NCBI GenBank assembly: GCA_950295325.1
Contig: OX485807.1
Span: 23,097,666-23,161,665, forward strand
Reading direction: 5' to 3'
Source: Polytrichum commune
Lineage: Eukaryota > Streptophyta > Polytrichopsida > Polytrichales > Polytrichaceae
Length of the DNA: 64,000 bases
Each line of letters begins with the position of its first letter. Position 1 is the stretch's first letter. The notes beneath the pieces were generated by a model. That model ran no database searches, was not told the origin of the DNA, and worked only from the letters and a program-made list of their open reading frames with translations. This document shows, one piece after another, positions 1 through 23,539 of this stretch. The position numbers and the translations under genes are program-made.

Positions 1-2289
1 GCATCTTGGAACTTGTATATGAACCATTTCAATCATACTAGTTATGGGCTTCTTGAACTGATACATGTCATCCCAGTTGATTTTGTTTTGAATGCGGACA
101 CCATCTCTAAATGGAAGTGGCCAGCCAATGTTTGATACCAAGCCAGTGTCTTTACATACCCTTAGGGTTTAATATCTTCACAATGCTAATTCAACATTTT
201 GCTAATGATGTATTCAACTTTGATTTACCTTCATAGAAGCAAAGATTAAAACTGCAATCCAATGTTTGGTAGTTTGATGTGAATTCAGTACAGATAAATG
301 GATCTAGAGGTTTGCAACATTGCATTTACAGGAAATTTTGGTTACAGAATCTGAAATGTGGTTCACCATTCTAAGGCAGTCCATTTGCAAATCTCCCCAC
401 AATCTGCCTCTGCATCACTTTAACACCACACTGAGTTAGAGTCAGTAAAATTCAAAGCAACAATGCCACTTTGAAGACACCAACAATGGTGCCAACTACG
501 TTGCGAACACTGGCACCAACAACATTATGATATAGATACCTATGCCACTCCATCACCATGCACAAGCACAAAAGGTTTCAAAATCTGAATAAACAGCTCT
601 ATAAATCGTATTGACAATTGCAAGCCACCACGTAGTAAACAGAGAATGTCTACAAGAAAACAAGAGATTGTGCAAAACGGATGGAGTATGCTATGGAGAA
701 GGATGGAGATTCATTGCGAGTGAGGGATGAAATAAAGTGGCAAGCTAATGGGAAACAGTGGTGGGTTGTGTCGGTGATTTGCTAGTTGTTGATGTGAAGC
801 AAATGATGGGTGGAAATCAATGGGGAGAGTTTCAGCGATCTCCACTTGGATGTGGGTGGGGTTGACCATGTGTTCTCTTGTGTTCTTATTGGAAGCATAA
901 CCTTGTCTGTACCTAGCCATGTGTTTTATTGTGAGGAGACCCCACAGTGTCCCAATATACCTACTGTGAGCGCTTTCAAACTCAATTTCTTGTGGCACTT
1001 CGCCAAATTGTGTTTCATGCCATAACTAAGTCATGTCAATGGAACGTTATCTCTCAATTACCAAGGAAGACAATGCAAGCAAATTGAAGCCAGTCTGGTT
1101 GGTGTAAGCACTCACCAAGCTATGTTTAATTTAAATGAATGTGACAAATGAAATATTTCCATCAAATCGATTGGAAGTTTGGGATGTCGAAAATAAGTAC
1201 ACATAATTGACAGGATTACATGCACTTCAAGTGGAAGGTGGATACAAGAAACACACAAATGAATGCATATGGATGGTTTCCTTACATTCAACACACCGTA
1301 TTCACAAAAGAAAACCTTTATAAGTTGCTCAAGCTGAATTTGGAATGATGGATGATGGGTAATAATATAAATGCATCTAGTGTTCAAGAGTCACCTAGTT
1401 ATAATCGCGTTGTCATGCATCTATGATATTATATGTGAGTGTCTTTAGGTGCATTGGTTGAATCGTTTCAATCATTCACACACACATACATACATATATA
1501 CATAATATTGCATATGATAGATAGATGAATGTATACCTACATTTTTTTTTTCTCTCTCTATATATATATAGAATGACAAAAATAATGTTTACATGTGCAT
1601 CCAATGAAAAATGAGAATAATAAATAAATAAATAAATAAGAAAGAAAGAAAGAGAGATTCTATAATATGGCATCGTCATTATCTAATGATTGAAAATATA
1701 TTTAAATATATATGACTACCCTGTTGTTAGCTTAATTCCACATAATTAAAATTGGACTTTAGAATGTCTCATTTTATCCATTATGGTGTTATTATCCACT
1801 ATGAGACTTCATGTTGAAAGAAAACTACAATTGTATTTTGAAGTGTACCTAGCAAGAGTGTTTTCAATGTGGCAACAATGTGATGTAAAGATTGTTTACA
1901 ATATTGTCAACAAGTTGAGGGACCTGGTGCTTGCAAGAAGCTATAAAATCCTTCATATATCCACAAAGGGGATTGTTAAATCGACCACAAACTAGTTGAA
2001 GTGATCACAATCAATATGCAAGATATTGATTAGGCTTTGACTTGTCATCCAAGTTTGCCAAGTTTATTGATTCTAACATAGAGTTGATAACTTGCTCCTT
2101 TTCATGTGTGTGATGACAAATCAAATTTTGACAGTCCATGTGACCATGTGATGCGTCTTTGTGGTCAATTTAACAAACTACATGGTCAATTTAAAATTTT
2201 CATATCCACAATAATGAATTTATAATTCACATTCAAGATTAATGTTTGGGTATGTTGTACTAACTAGCATTTGTGCCGTATTAAGGTAC
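1..2289. other. Intergenic, no supported gene
   Basis: AT-rich sequence with simple repeats at about 1478-1660 (CA, TA, TAAA and GAAA runs). The short open frames have no recognisable domain. Nothing else is supported. Confidence 0.6.
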
Positions 2290-3010
2290 TTAACCATGTC
2301 CATGTTGTCATTGATGGAGAGAGGGAATCATCGTATATGGATGTACCTTGCATCCATCCAACATAAAAACTTCACCTCTATAGCTTTGTTGCAAATTCAT
2401 CTCAAATAACCTCTAGTAGGTTAATTCGGGGTCTGTAAAGAAAATTCCGGTTTCAAACACGGGTAGATCACTACATTGTCAAGTTGAACACCACGTGCGG
2501 CCAAAAAAAATCTTCTTTTGGTAAGTTGCACCACCAAAATGGGTCAAAATTTTATCAAATGTTTTTCATGAGTTGATATACACAATACCTATGACATAGT
2601 CAAAAGTGGTAACTAAATTTGATGATTTGTTTTTTTCATAAAACATACCATTTCCAACTAGAATGACACAGAATTGAACTAAAACAATTACTAAAAAAAA
2701 TAAAGATGACTAAAAATTTCAAAAAAGTATAAAAAAGATACTATCAATGGTTATGTATATGTAGAAAAAATATCATAAATTTTAAAATTATATATGGCAT
2801 GTAATATAGGGGTAGCAAACTTTGTCCGCACGTGGTGTCAACTTGACAATGAAGTGACCTCCCCGTGGTTTCAAACAAACTAAACAAAGTAATCTCTAGG
2901 TTGCATGCTATGTCAGGGCTTTTATGTTGGACGAATGAGAGGTATGCTTGTGGACGATAATTCCCCCTCTCTATTGTAGATTTTCTCAAGAGCATTAACA
3001 TCTAAGTGAT
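2290..3010. repeat. Copy of the 340-bp repeat family, split by a hAT MITE
   Basis: Flanks of the MITE match the tandem family at 16.85-18.3 kb: the end at about 2345-2457 (CATCCATCCAACATAAAA, then TCATCTCAAATAACCTC) and the resumption at 2868-2970 (TTTATGTTGGACGAATGAG). Removing the MITE and one duplication gives a continuous repeat copy. Confidence 0.7.
2458..2867. mobile_element. hAT-type MITE, copy 1 (410 bp)
   Basis: The left end reads CACGGGTAGATCACT; the inverted right end reads CACGGGGAGGTCACT. Terminal similarity runs about 43 bp, to CACCACGTGCGG. The element is flanked by the exact 8-bp duplication GTTTCAAA (2450-2457 and 2868-2875). The 8-bp duplication and CA...TG ends are the hAT signature. 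It has no coding capacity, so it is non-autonomous. Confidence 0.9.
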
Positions 3011-3870
3011 AATCACACTTATAAATAACGACTCGCCATGGAAACAAAGAGTAGTCTTTCTCTCATAGTAACATGAGGATTATTGTCCAAAGATAATTCA
3101 TCAAATCATCTTTCGAGTATGATGTTGAAATTTTGGCGGGGGTGGTCATGTTGAGATTTATACATTCGGAAAGAATAGGGAGATACACCTCTTGTTACTT
3201 GTATGCCTTTCTACTTTGGCATACTCACTTGCTCCAATTTTACTTTGGCTGCAAAATACACCACCTACTAACACTTTTGTGGTCTTTGAAAAATTTAGAA
3301 ATTAAAAAACTTAATGTGCTACCTGCCCTTTTTGGGCAATGTTCTAAAAGTGTTCAATTCCACCATCATGGTGTGAACGTCTTGTATACTCTTTAACAAG
3401 GGATGCAAACAAGGATGATGGGTCATCTAGAAGCCTTGATGGTTTGTCATATTCCTTTACGCGCCCTACGAAGAATCATCCACACATACATGTAGAGTAA
3501 GAAACCCATCACAACATAAACAAGGGAATGTGGCTTTGCCACAAGAGGCTCTATTCTAAAAATGACATTTTAAAAGTAATTCTTTATAATTATAAAATAT
3601 TAATATTAAATTAGAAATTTCACCAAACTTAATGCATTAAATTTTGACCTGCATTACTCAAGCCTTATTACCACTCAAAGGCAGTCTCCACAATGCCTTT
3701 ATCCCATGAATATGGGACAAAACCAACAAAAAATACTTTCATGTAGTGATTATTGTTATTGAATATATCTACTGCATTCAAGCATGATCAGGCACAAGGT
3801 CAACCTGAATTCCTACTTGCTTTATCTTCTGAAAATGTTGGTGAGGTTCATGGTTAGTTCAATGGTTAGT
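3011..3870. other. 3' flank of the ABCC gene, no gene seen
   Basis: AT-rich sequence beyond the ABCC stop codon. It should contain the 3' UTR of that gene, but I could not place a polyadenylation site with confidence. The 87-codon open frame at 3133-3396 resembles nothing I recognise. Confidence 0.5.
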
Positions 3871-15323
<11,453 letters not shown>

Positions 15324-16850
15324 CGTGTAATTTGGTGCTCCTTTGGCTAAACTCGTGCCCACGAATGCCGACTTAGTGGAATACACCTCATAGTATACCT
15401 GCACCTCCTCCAATTGCAACCGCCTCAATTCCTGGAAAATTTCTGAAAATTGTGATCACTCTCGATGCAACTTAGAGAGCCTCCAAACCTGCATTTGCAT
15501 CTCAACCGCTACTTCAATATGACAATTGTATATATCAAAATAAATATGACAATTGTATATATCGAAGTAAATATGACCTTTATCACCGCACCCTAAAAAT
15601 TGGAGTCTAGTTAGCTCAAGTCTGCACGAGGAGGCGGAGCAAATAATTTAGAGCTTCGGCCGTTCTAAAGAACAATGTGCCCCAGGTCGAATGTCGTGGT
15701 CATGTCGACAAATTTTTGTACAAGCTGTGCTAACTCCCACTGATGCAAGAAAGGAAGCCTCTCTACTACAATGTACCGAAATATACTACTCTTTGCGAAT
15801 TAGAAACCCGCATTGATCAGTACTTTTCACCATGTAGCCATTTTAAGCCTAACTCTGACATTTGTCGCTTCGTCTTGAGGTATACATCTGAAATATCTGA
15901 AGGAAACATGGGAAAATCATGGACGCTGAAAGCGTGCGCCAGGCGACAAGTCTACTTCAGAAACAGCTTCTATGGTTAGTTTGTGCTGATTCTTTGAGGA
16001 TTGAGAAGAAAATCCTCCTTCAACTGATTTTCCATGGATTCAGTGCTGTCAACATGTGAAATTCCTCAGGAAGGGTATTAAGCATAAGCCAGCAAACAGA
16101 TACACATCGTCACAAAAGAGGTCAGCACCCGAAATTCCTCATACCGCAAAGGTTGAAACCCAAGTCATCCTTAGTCCCCTCGAAATCCAAAATCCTCTTT
16201 CAGCTCTCTCTCTCTCTCTCTCTCGTGAGCTTGAACACTCGGAATTCTGCTCAACTCAACCTCTCACGGTTCCTCCCTCCCATCAGACTGCAATTCTGCA
16301 GTCATAAAAACATTGGATACTTATTACTTCGAGTGGGTGGCCATCCCTCGAGCTCACAGTAGCAACAAACCAGATTTCTTGGCTGCCGAGCCTTCGAAAT
16401 CGCTTCCTGTGGAAACTGAAACCACCATCAGACACACGACTCCAGAATGATCACCCGGCGTACATTCCATCTCAAATAGCTTGCACCTATAAAGCAGGAG
16501 AAAGCAACTACTGTAAACCAAGGACCACAAGCTATTCATCCATGACTCATATACCATCATCCATCCCGACTACTATTCATCCGTCAGTGTGCATGTACTT
16601 TTGATCTTAGTTGGGGGGGAGGATCTTTCCAAGGGAATGAACTTGATTCACTTTAATTTTATTCGAGTGGAGCTTGCCACAGTTTCAGGCACTCTTATTA
16701 TTACACCTCGGATAGGGAATCGTCTCCTCTCACATTCATTCATCCAATATAAAGTCCCGAAAATACTATGAAACCACTCAGAAATGCTTTCTTTAGCTGA
16801 TTTCACACCATACTTTGCTTCAAAACTTTCGATTGTAACATCATCCACGA
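15324..16850 (-). promoter_or_regulatory. Upstream region of the ABCC gene (5' UTR/promoter expected)
   Basis: The region lies directly upstream of the ABCC start codon on the minus strand. It contains a CT/GA microsatellite at 16204-16224. No TATA box or transcription start could be defined from sequence alone; the call rests on position only. Confidence 0.35.
16204..16224. repeat. (TC)n microsatellite
   Basis: A run of about ten TC units. On the minus strand it reads (GA)n followed by GCTGA, the same junction found at three other GA tracts in the window. Confidence 0.9.
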
Positions 16851-18298
16851 AACCGGATGAATGAGACGTACGCTTGTATGTGATGATTCCACCTTCCCCA
16901 TATATGCACCTTGTAGACATGGATACCTCTTCACTAGGGTTCGAAGCAAACACTTTAGAACAAAGTTGCCTAGACATGTCCCGAATCACAACTCGTAATC
17001 TAGGAGAGATGGAATTTATTGCATGCATAAGAAGAATAACCTCTCATCCATCCAAGATAGAACTTGATTCCCTACATGTTTGTGGACAATTCATGTCAAA
17101 TGACTTCCAATGGATTGATTTTGGGTCTTTGAAGCTACTTCTAGTTTTGGAAAAAGAGAAGAAGAAAATATAATTTCAACTATATTCGAAGTAAATCTGG
17201 ACTTATTTTTGGGTTATGAACATAATGAAATTCTATACATGCACTTTTATTGGTGGACCTTATGATAGAAATGGCGACAAGTAATCCTAGATGTGACTAC
17301 GTTTCTTATTATAGCACGTGTTAATTGCATGCACATTGTGTTATTTGTGAAAAGAAGTACACATCGAGAGGGAATTTTGACCGATTAATTCTCAAAGTAT
17401 GTGTATTTTGGGGGGTTTTCATCACATTTTTTCTAGTGTCTTCCTCCAGATAAGTTGTTTTGCGATGTGCATGACTCACCTATGCAAGAATTACTCTCAT
17501 ATGCATTACTTTGGAGAAGTCAATTGTCCACGTTTACATAAAATCTTGGTTTTTTCTTTTCTTTGGGTTGCATACTATTTCAAGGCCTTTATGTTGGATG
17601 AATGAGAGGTACGTTTCTATGTGAAAAGGATCTCTCGACCTCTCTCCCTTGTAGGCTTTATTCCTCTTCACTAGAATGTGGAGCAAACACTCCACAACAT
17701 ATTCAACTAGACATGTCCCCGATTGCAACATGTAATGTAGGAGAGAGGAATTTATCACATGTGAACATACCTCTCATTAATCCAACATAAAATCTTGATC
17801 CCCTATAGACTTGTGACCGATTCATCAAAAATAAACTTCCACTGCGTAAACTAATTCCAGATCTTTGAAACTAACTCCAATTTCAAATCCAAATAGAAAC
17901 AAGGTTCTCTAGGCCACACATTATTTGAAGGCTTTTGTTTTGAATGAAAGAGAGGTATGCTCATATGTGATAATCCCTCTTGCCCTCTCCACCTTGTAGG
18001 CTAGATTCCACATTACTAGGGTTTGGAGCTAGCACGACACAACAAAGCTAGCTAGATGTGTCCGGAAAGAGGAAATTATCATGATACAAGACTAGTACCT
18101 CTCATCCATTCAACATAAAGACATAAAGACTTGACCCCCTACATTTGTTGCCGATTCATCTCAAATGACCTCAAGTACACTAATTTGAGATCTTCAATAA
18201 TAATGTCGGTGTCAAATCAACCTCAAAAAGTGACCTCCGGGTTGTATACTACTATGTCAGAGCTTTTATATTGGATGAATGAGAGGTACGCTTGTGCA

Positions 18299-18300
<2 letters not shown>
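16850..18300. repeat. Tandem copies of a 340-bp repeat with internal inverted ends
   Basis: The word GGATGAATGAGAGGTACG or a close variant recurs near 16854, 17593, 17936 and 18269, so the last three are spaced about 343 and 333 bp. Within each unit an inverted partner (TACCTCTCATCCATTCAACA and variants) lies about 200 bp away. Further copies are at 2290-3010 and, inverted, at about 23920-24180. The layout suggests a decayed MITE that became tandem. No coding potential. Confidence 0.7.

Positions 18301-18333
<33 letters not shown>
18301..18333. repeat. (TC)n microsatellite, left border of element A
   Basis: A pure TC run that abuts element A. It interrupts the fourth copy of the 340-bp repeat. 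Confidence 0.9.
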
Positions 18334-18337
<4 letters not shown>

Positions 18338-20637
18338 CTTGATTTATGAGCTCCGTCTTTATAAAAAAACCTACGGGCTGCCCGGAAAAAATACGGGTAT
18401 TATAAATATGAGGGCCGAAATCACAGAAAGCACCTCTGTACAGACCTATCATATACGTCTTGAATGTGCCTCTGCGAGATAGGAAGCTTGAGTGCTCTAC
18501 TTAGAGAGCCTGCAGTAAGACAGTCTCGACTGGATGTGTAATTCTTGCCCATGAGTGAAGGAGCACTGCTGTAGTCCAGCGAAGTACTTAGTCGACTAAG
18601 CACTGTCGAAAAGTGTGAGCGATTTCTTGAAATCCACTAAGAGAGGTTCTTCGCTACAGACTACGATACACAGTGTCACAGGATCCCTCAAACAATGTCG
18701 AAGATGAACAAGAACAGTTCACCGCATGACGAATTCAAGGTGTAAAATCAGGAGCGGATGAGTCTTCTATGATTATACTTGATGTTCGAATTACTCACAT
18801 GGGATTATCAGTTTGTTCTCTTACAGACAAGTATTTCTTGACTTAAAGAATTACATACTGTCTTTCTATGCAAAGTTCTGAAGAGTATTTTTGAGTATTT
18901 GTGATTACTATTAATTTATACATATTCATATGGATGATGCCGTACCTTGTTGACATCGATAACAAGTAAGATGGTCCGCCTACACCTGTTGTACGCTCTA
19001 CTAATTCATTTTTTGATATTGGGGAGCATGGGCACAGGTGAGGACCTCTTCTACAAAGTGTTGCGCACCTTCCGAAGAAAATGTCCACTCATTATTATCT
19101 TTCTACAAGTTTCTTGAAACCCAGGAAATTAATAATGCGTACTATTATCGTTCTTGATAATATCATTCCAAATACTCTACAAACTGATGAATACCTGCTT
19201 CTGTTTCTGTAACAAGGGAGTCAGGAGATACATATACACTGTGACAAATATAGTAGCGGCAGAGGAGTTCCATGATATTTCCCTGCTATATATGACTATC
19301 ACTGCTATGAGTTTACCCATATGCTGATACTACAAACTATATACAAAGTATCACTGATAAAGAAGGATAGTGCTTTAAAACAGATTGCGGAACACATTCT
19401 TTCTTTCTGACGTCTGAACCCATTATGCTGTGTCTCTAAGATTCATCGTGATGCTTAGCATGATTTTATATAGCACTGATCATACTAATGAGAGATTTGT
19501 CTATTACAGACTAACAACCATACAGTATACGTACACGGCTGGATGACTTATGATTACTTTATTGACCCTCTGAGAGGTATCTATCGATATAGATATGTGG
19601 TCCTCGAATAATACTATTGTCGAAGGCATATATCTGTGATGCAACTCTATTTACCTCTATAATTTCAGGGTACATAGTTACAGTACTATTTACACTGATC
19701 AGTAGCGTATAATTCCTTAAAGAATTTCTGACCAGTGGAGTGAAACGTCAAATGTATTTGACATAACTCTATGAATACAAGTCCGGGAACTCAAATACTC
19801 AGATTCTCTTTCGGAATCACTGAGGATGCCAAGGACTGATGCAATCTACATATGAATAACTTGAGAGTTAAAACAAGTCTAATTACTCTGGGACCATATA
19901 CGGTCTCCATGACAACCGTATGAGGAAAAAGTTGCAGCTATATACAAATAGCATGGGATCTCTTTACCCACATTGTCTGTAAATAACATTCAAACACTGG
20001 GTAATACAGATAGATTAATAATGGTAGTTACGACATAGAGTCTTTTCTGATAAGCATGTTTCTACGAAAAGTCTCCCTCAGAGAAAGGTCATATAGCTAT
20101 CTAAACCATTCCCATATAATAGCGGTGGCTATGCCGCACAGTAAACCGTTGTCTATAATAATAGGTCTTGTCTGTTATTACCCAAAGGGAAGTTATCAGT
20201 CTCCACATGCTCTCAAACATGTGCAATTGATAAACACAAAGGGCTGATATACTAAGGGAACTTGTATATCAAGGATGCCAGTTACTAAGGAAAGGGAACG
20301 CTCTGCATAAGACATTACTTATGCAACGAATAGTATAAAGAGGTGGTTGGATAAGTGAAAACAGTAGCCGCTGTGCTACACTTTGGAAATTAGTTTATAT
20401 CCAAGAAGAAGGTCCTGACAGGTTCACGGACTGGATACTTAACAATATCAAACAGGGTATACTATAGATATGTCTCTCTACAACCAAGGATGTGTGGACA
20501 GAGATATAACAAGAACACACCATAAGATTATCAGGACCCTTCTCGAACAGGGATGTATGTTGTCAATACTTAAACATGACTCTACAATACATAACATAAC
20601 CTATTATGACATGAGTCAAATCAGGACAAGATTAGTC

Positions 20638-20640
<3 letters not shown>
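18334..20640 (-). mobile_element. Element A: about 2.3-kb unknown element flanked by CT microsatellite
   Basis: The element is bounded on both sides by (TC)n. Read on the minus strand it begins GCTGACTAATCTTGTC and ends with a hairpin CGGGCAGCCCG (plus-strand 374-384 of 18 kb) about 50 bp before the distal GA tract. Element B shares both ends in the other orientation. There is no long open frame. One block of about 150 bp (18.95-19.09 kb) is nearly identical to element B. The terminal hairpin recalls Helitron-like 3' ends, but I found no Rep/helicase motif and the family is unassigned. It is probably non-autonomous. Confidence 0.6.

Positions 20641-20694
<54 letters not shown>
20641..20694. 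repeat. (TC)n microsatellite, right border of element A
   Basis: An uninterrupted TC run of about 27 units directly adjoining GTCAGC, the end of element A. Confidence 0.95.
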
Positions 20695-20696
<2 letters not shown>

Positions 20697-20699
20697 GAA

Positions 20700-21725
20700 T
20701 TTTTTTGCAGTTTGTAATTCACAAAAGAGTAGGAAGTGAGATCAACCAATGCTAAACTTGGATTGAGTTTGTGCAACACTGTTGCAAAACACTAGAGCAT
20801 GATCACAAGTTGTACACCAAATGCTAACACAATGGGGTGCTAAATCAAGTAACATTATTTAGAGGGGAATAGTCTCATTATATGTCCCACACGTTCACTC
20901 TATATGAGCTTCATAAAATGTGGGACTCATGATCATAACTAATATCTTACAAAACACATGGCTTTACATAGAAATAGTTGACGCTAAGATTCTACTTGGT
21001 CAAAGATTGTGAGGTATTAATAGTTGATTCTCATATAAAGAAGTTGAGAGCCGGGCCACAATTATGCCATACACCCAAGCTTTCCCGATCCCGCCAAGAA
21101 TACAATAGCGATTGAGCTTGACACATGGGTCCAACTCGCAGGTTAATCGCCACATTGTTTCGTTGCAAACCGTTGTATGGAGAACCAATGAACACGCGCT
21201 TGAAGTAGATGGGTCTTAAACGGCTCGTTTCCTTAATTGGACCTGTATATTTGATTGGTATGTGGCTATGCAAGGATCAAAAAGCAAACATCATAAAAGA
21301 CACATGTTGCAAAGAGATTGGACTACATTTTCAAATACAAATAACCACTCTACACTCAATGATGAACACAACTGGAAGGACATACGTACCTGATCAAGAG
21401 ATCAACAAACACACACGTCCAACGACCATAACTAAATCAGGGGAGGTCCGATCTTCAATCCAGTTGTTGCAAATGTTTCCATCGTGGATTTGCGGACAAT
21501 GCACCAACAGATTTATTTTCATTGTGTAAATCTAATCGGTAGGACGGACATGAAAAGCGTAAACCAAACAACACCCACGTATACCTTACACTTGACAATC
21601 GATCGAATTTGACAGTGAATACGGGAGAGATGTAGTTGCCATGGTGCCATGTTCCTTTACTCACGTGCATGCATTTTGAGTGAGCCTTGATTGACTTGCT
21701 GTATCATAGCTGATTCACTCGACTC
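20700..21725. other. Intergenic repeats, no gene
   Basis: The part near 21210-21290 (TATTTGATTGGTATG and flanks) recurs in inverted orientation at about 50990-51110, so it belongs to a dispersed repeat. The open frames here are short and unrecognised. Confidence 0.5.
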
Positions 21726-21726
21726 C

Positions 21727-23535
21727 ACACGTGCACCTCCAATTTCAACCTCCTGCTCTATCTGCTCCTGCTGCAGGACCTTGGAGGTTGCGTGGTCTCC
21801 ACTGTATACAAATTAGACATGGAAACGAGCATGTACTAGTGCTACACCTTGTTATGGTGTTTAGTGTCATGTACCCTATTCGCAAACGGCCGGAGCTAGA
21901 TGCCTGGAGATCTCAAAGTCTCACGTCTGTTGATTGCCAATATGATTCTATTTGTCACTTTTTAAGTGGGATTTTGTTTACATTAAGGCATTTAGCATAG
22001 GCTATAGCAGTTTTGGGATGCTTGAGATGATAGTTTTGCAGTTTAGTATGCAGGGGGAGGATGTTATTGGGCATATTACCACCTTACAATTTCAACCTCT
22101 TGTTGTTGGTGCAGGACATTGGAGGTTGCTTGGTCTCCACGGAAACTTGAAGGAGTGGATACAAATTCGACGCGTAAACGAGCATGTACTAGTGCTACAC
22201 CTTTTTATGGTGTTTAGTGTCAAGTACACTATTTGCAAACATCCGGAGCTAGATGCATGGAGGTCTCAAAGTATCACGTCTGCTGATTGCCAATATGATT
22301 CTATTTGTCACTTTTTAAGTGGGATTTTGTTTACATTAAGGCATTTAGCATAGGTTGTAGCACATTTGGGATGCTTGAGATGGTAGTTTTGCATTTTAGT
22401 ATGCAAGGGGAGGATGTTATTGAGCATACTACCACCCTACAATTTCAGCATCTTGCTGCTACTGCATGACCTTGGAGCACGCCTTGGAGGTATCTTGGTC
22501 TCCACAGGAACTTGAAGGAGTGGATACAACTTAGACATGTAAACGATCATGTACTAATGCTACACCTTTTATGGTGTTTAGTGTCAAGTACACTATTTGC
22601 AAACATCCGGAGCTAGATGCCCAGAGGTCTCAAAGTATCACGTCTGTTGATTGCCAATATGATTCTATTTGTCACTTTTTAAGTGGGATTTTGTTTACAT
22701 TAAGGCATTTAGCATAGGTTGTAGCAGTTTTGGGATGCTTGAGATGATAGTTTTGCATTTTAGTATGCAGGGGGAGGATGCTATTGGGCATATTACCACC
22801 CTACAATTTCAACCTCTTGTTGCTGGTGTGGAATCTTGGAGGTTGCTTGGTCTCCACAGGGACTTGAAGGAGTGGATACAAATTAGACATGTAAACGAGC
22901 ATGTACTAGTGCTACACCTTTTTATGGTGTTTAGTGTCAAGTACACTATTTGCAAACGGCCAGAGCTAGATGCCTGGAGGTCTCAAAGTCTCATGTCTGT
23001 TGATTGCCAATATGATTCTATTTGTCGCTTTTTAAGTGGGATTTTGTTTACATTAAGGCATTTAGCATAGGTTGTAGCACATTTGGGGTGCTTGAGATGA
23101 TAGTTCTGCATTTTAGTGTGCAAGGGGAGGATGTTATTGAGCATATTACCACCCTACAATTTCAACCTCTTGTTGCTGGTGTGGGATCTTGGAGGTTGCA
23201 ATTGCTTGGTCTCCATGGGAACTTGAAGGAGTAGATACAAATTAGACATGTAAACGAGCATGTACTAGTGCTATACCTTTTTATGGTGTTTAGTGTCAAG
23301 TACACTATTTACAAACAACCGGAGCTAGATGCCTAGAGGTCTCAAAGTGTCACGTCTGTTGATTGCCAATATGATTTTATTTGTCAACATAAGTAACCTC
23401 TTTGAGTGAGATTTTGTTTATGTTATGGCATTCAACATAGGTTGTAACACAGTGGGGTACTTGAGATGGTAGTTTTGCATTTTAGTATGCAAGGGGAAGA
23501 TGTTATGGAGCATACTACTAATGGCAAGTGTTGTG
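21727..23535 (+). repeat. Tandem array of a ~355-bp unit, about 4.6-5 copies
   Basis: An anchor (TTGTCACTTTTTAAGTGGG or a close variant) occurs at 21952, 22305, 22669, 23022 and, degraded, 23381, giving spacings of 353, 364, 353 and 359 bp. Copies 1-4 are highly similar and the fifth decays. An open frame of up to 133 codons runs from each anchor into the next unit (21952-22353 and 22669-23070) because neighbouring units read in overlapping frames. It resembles no family I know. It starts at TTG, so I treat it as a satellite, not a gene. Confidence 0.8.
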
Positions 23536-23539
23536 TGAG

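Noticed and set aside
15324-15428. 35-codon N-terminal extension of the ABCC protein
   Set aside because: The frame is open but begins at TTG; the first ATG is at 15323 and leads into a normal TMD0.
21952-22353. 133-codon frame in the tandem array as a gene
   Set aside because: It starts at TTG, crosses repeat junctions and recurs with the repeat period; no domain is recognised.
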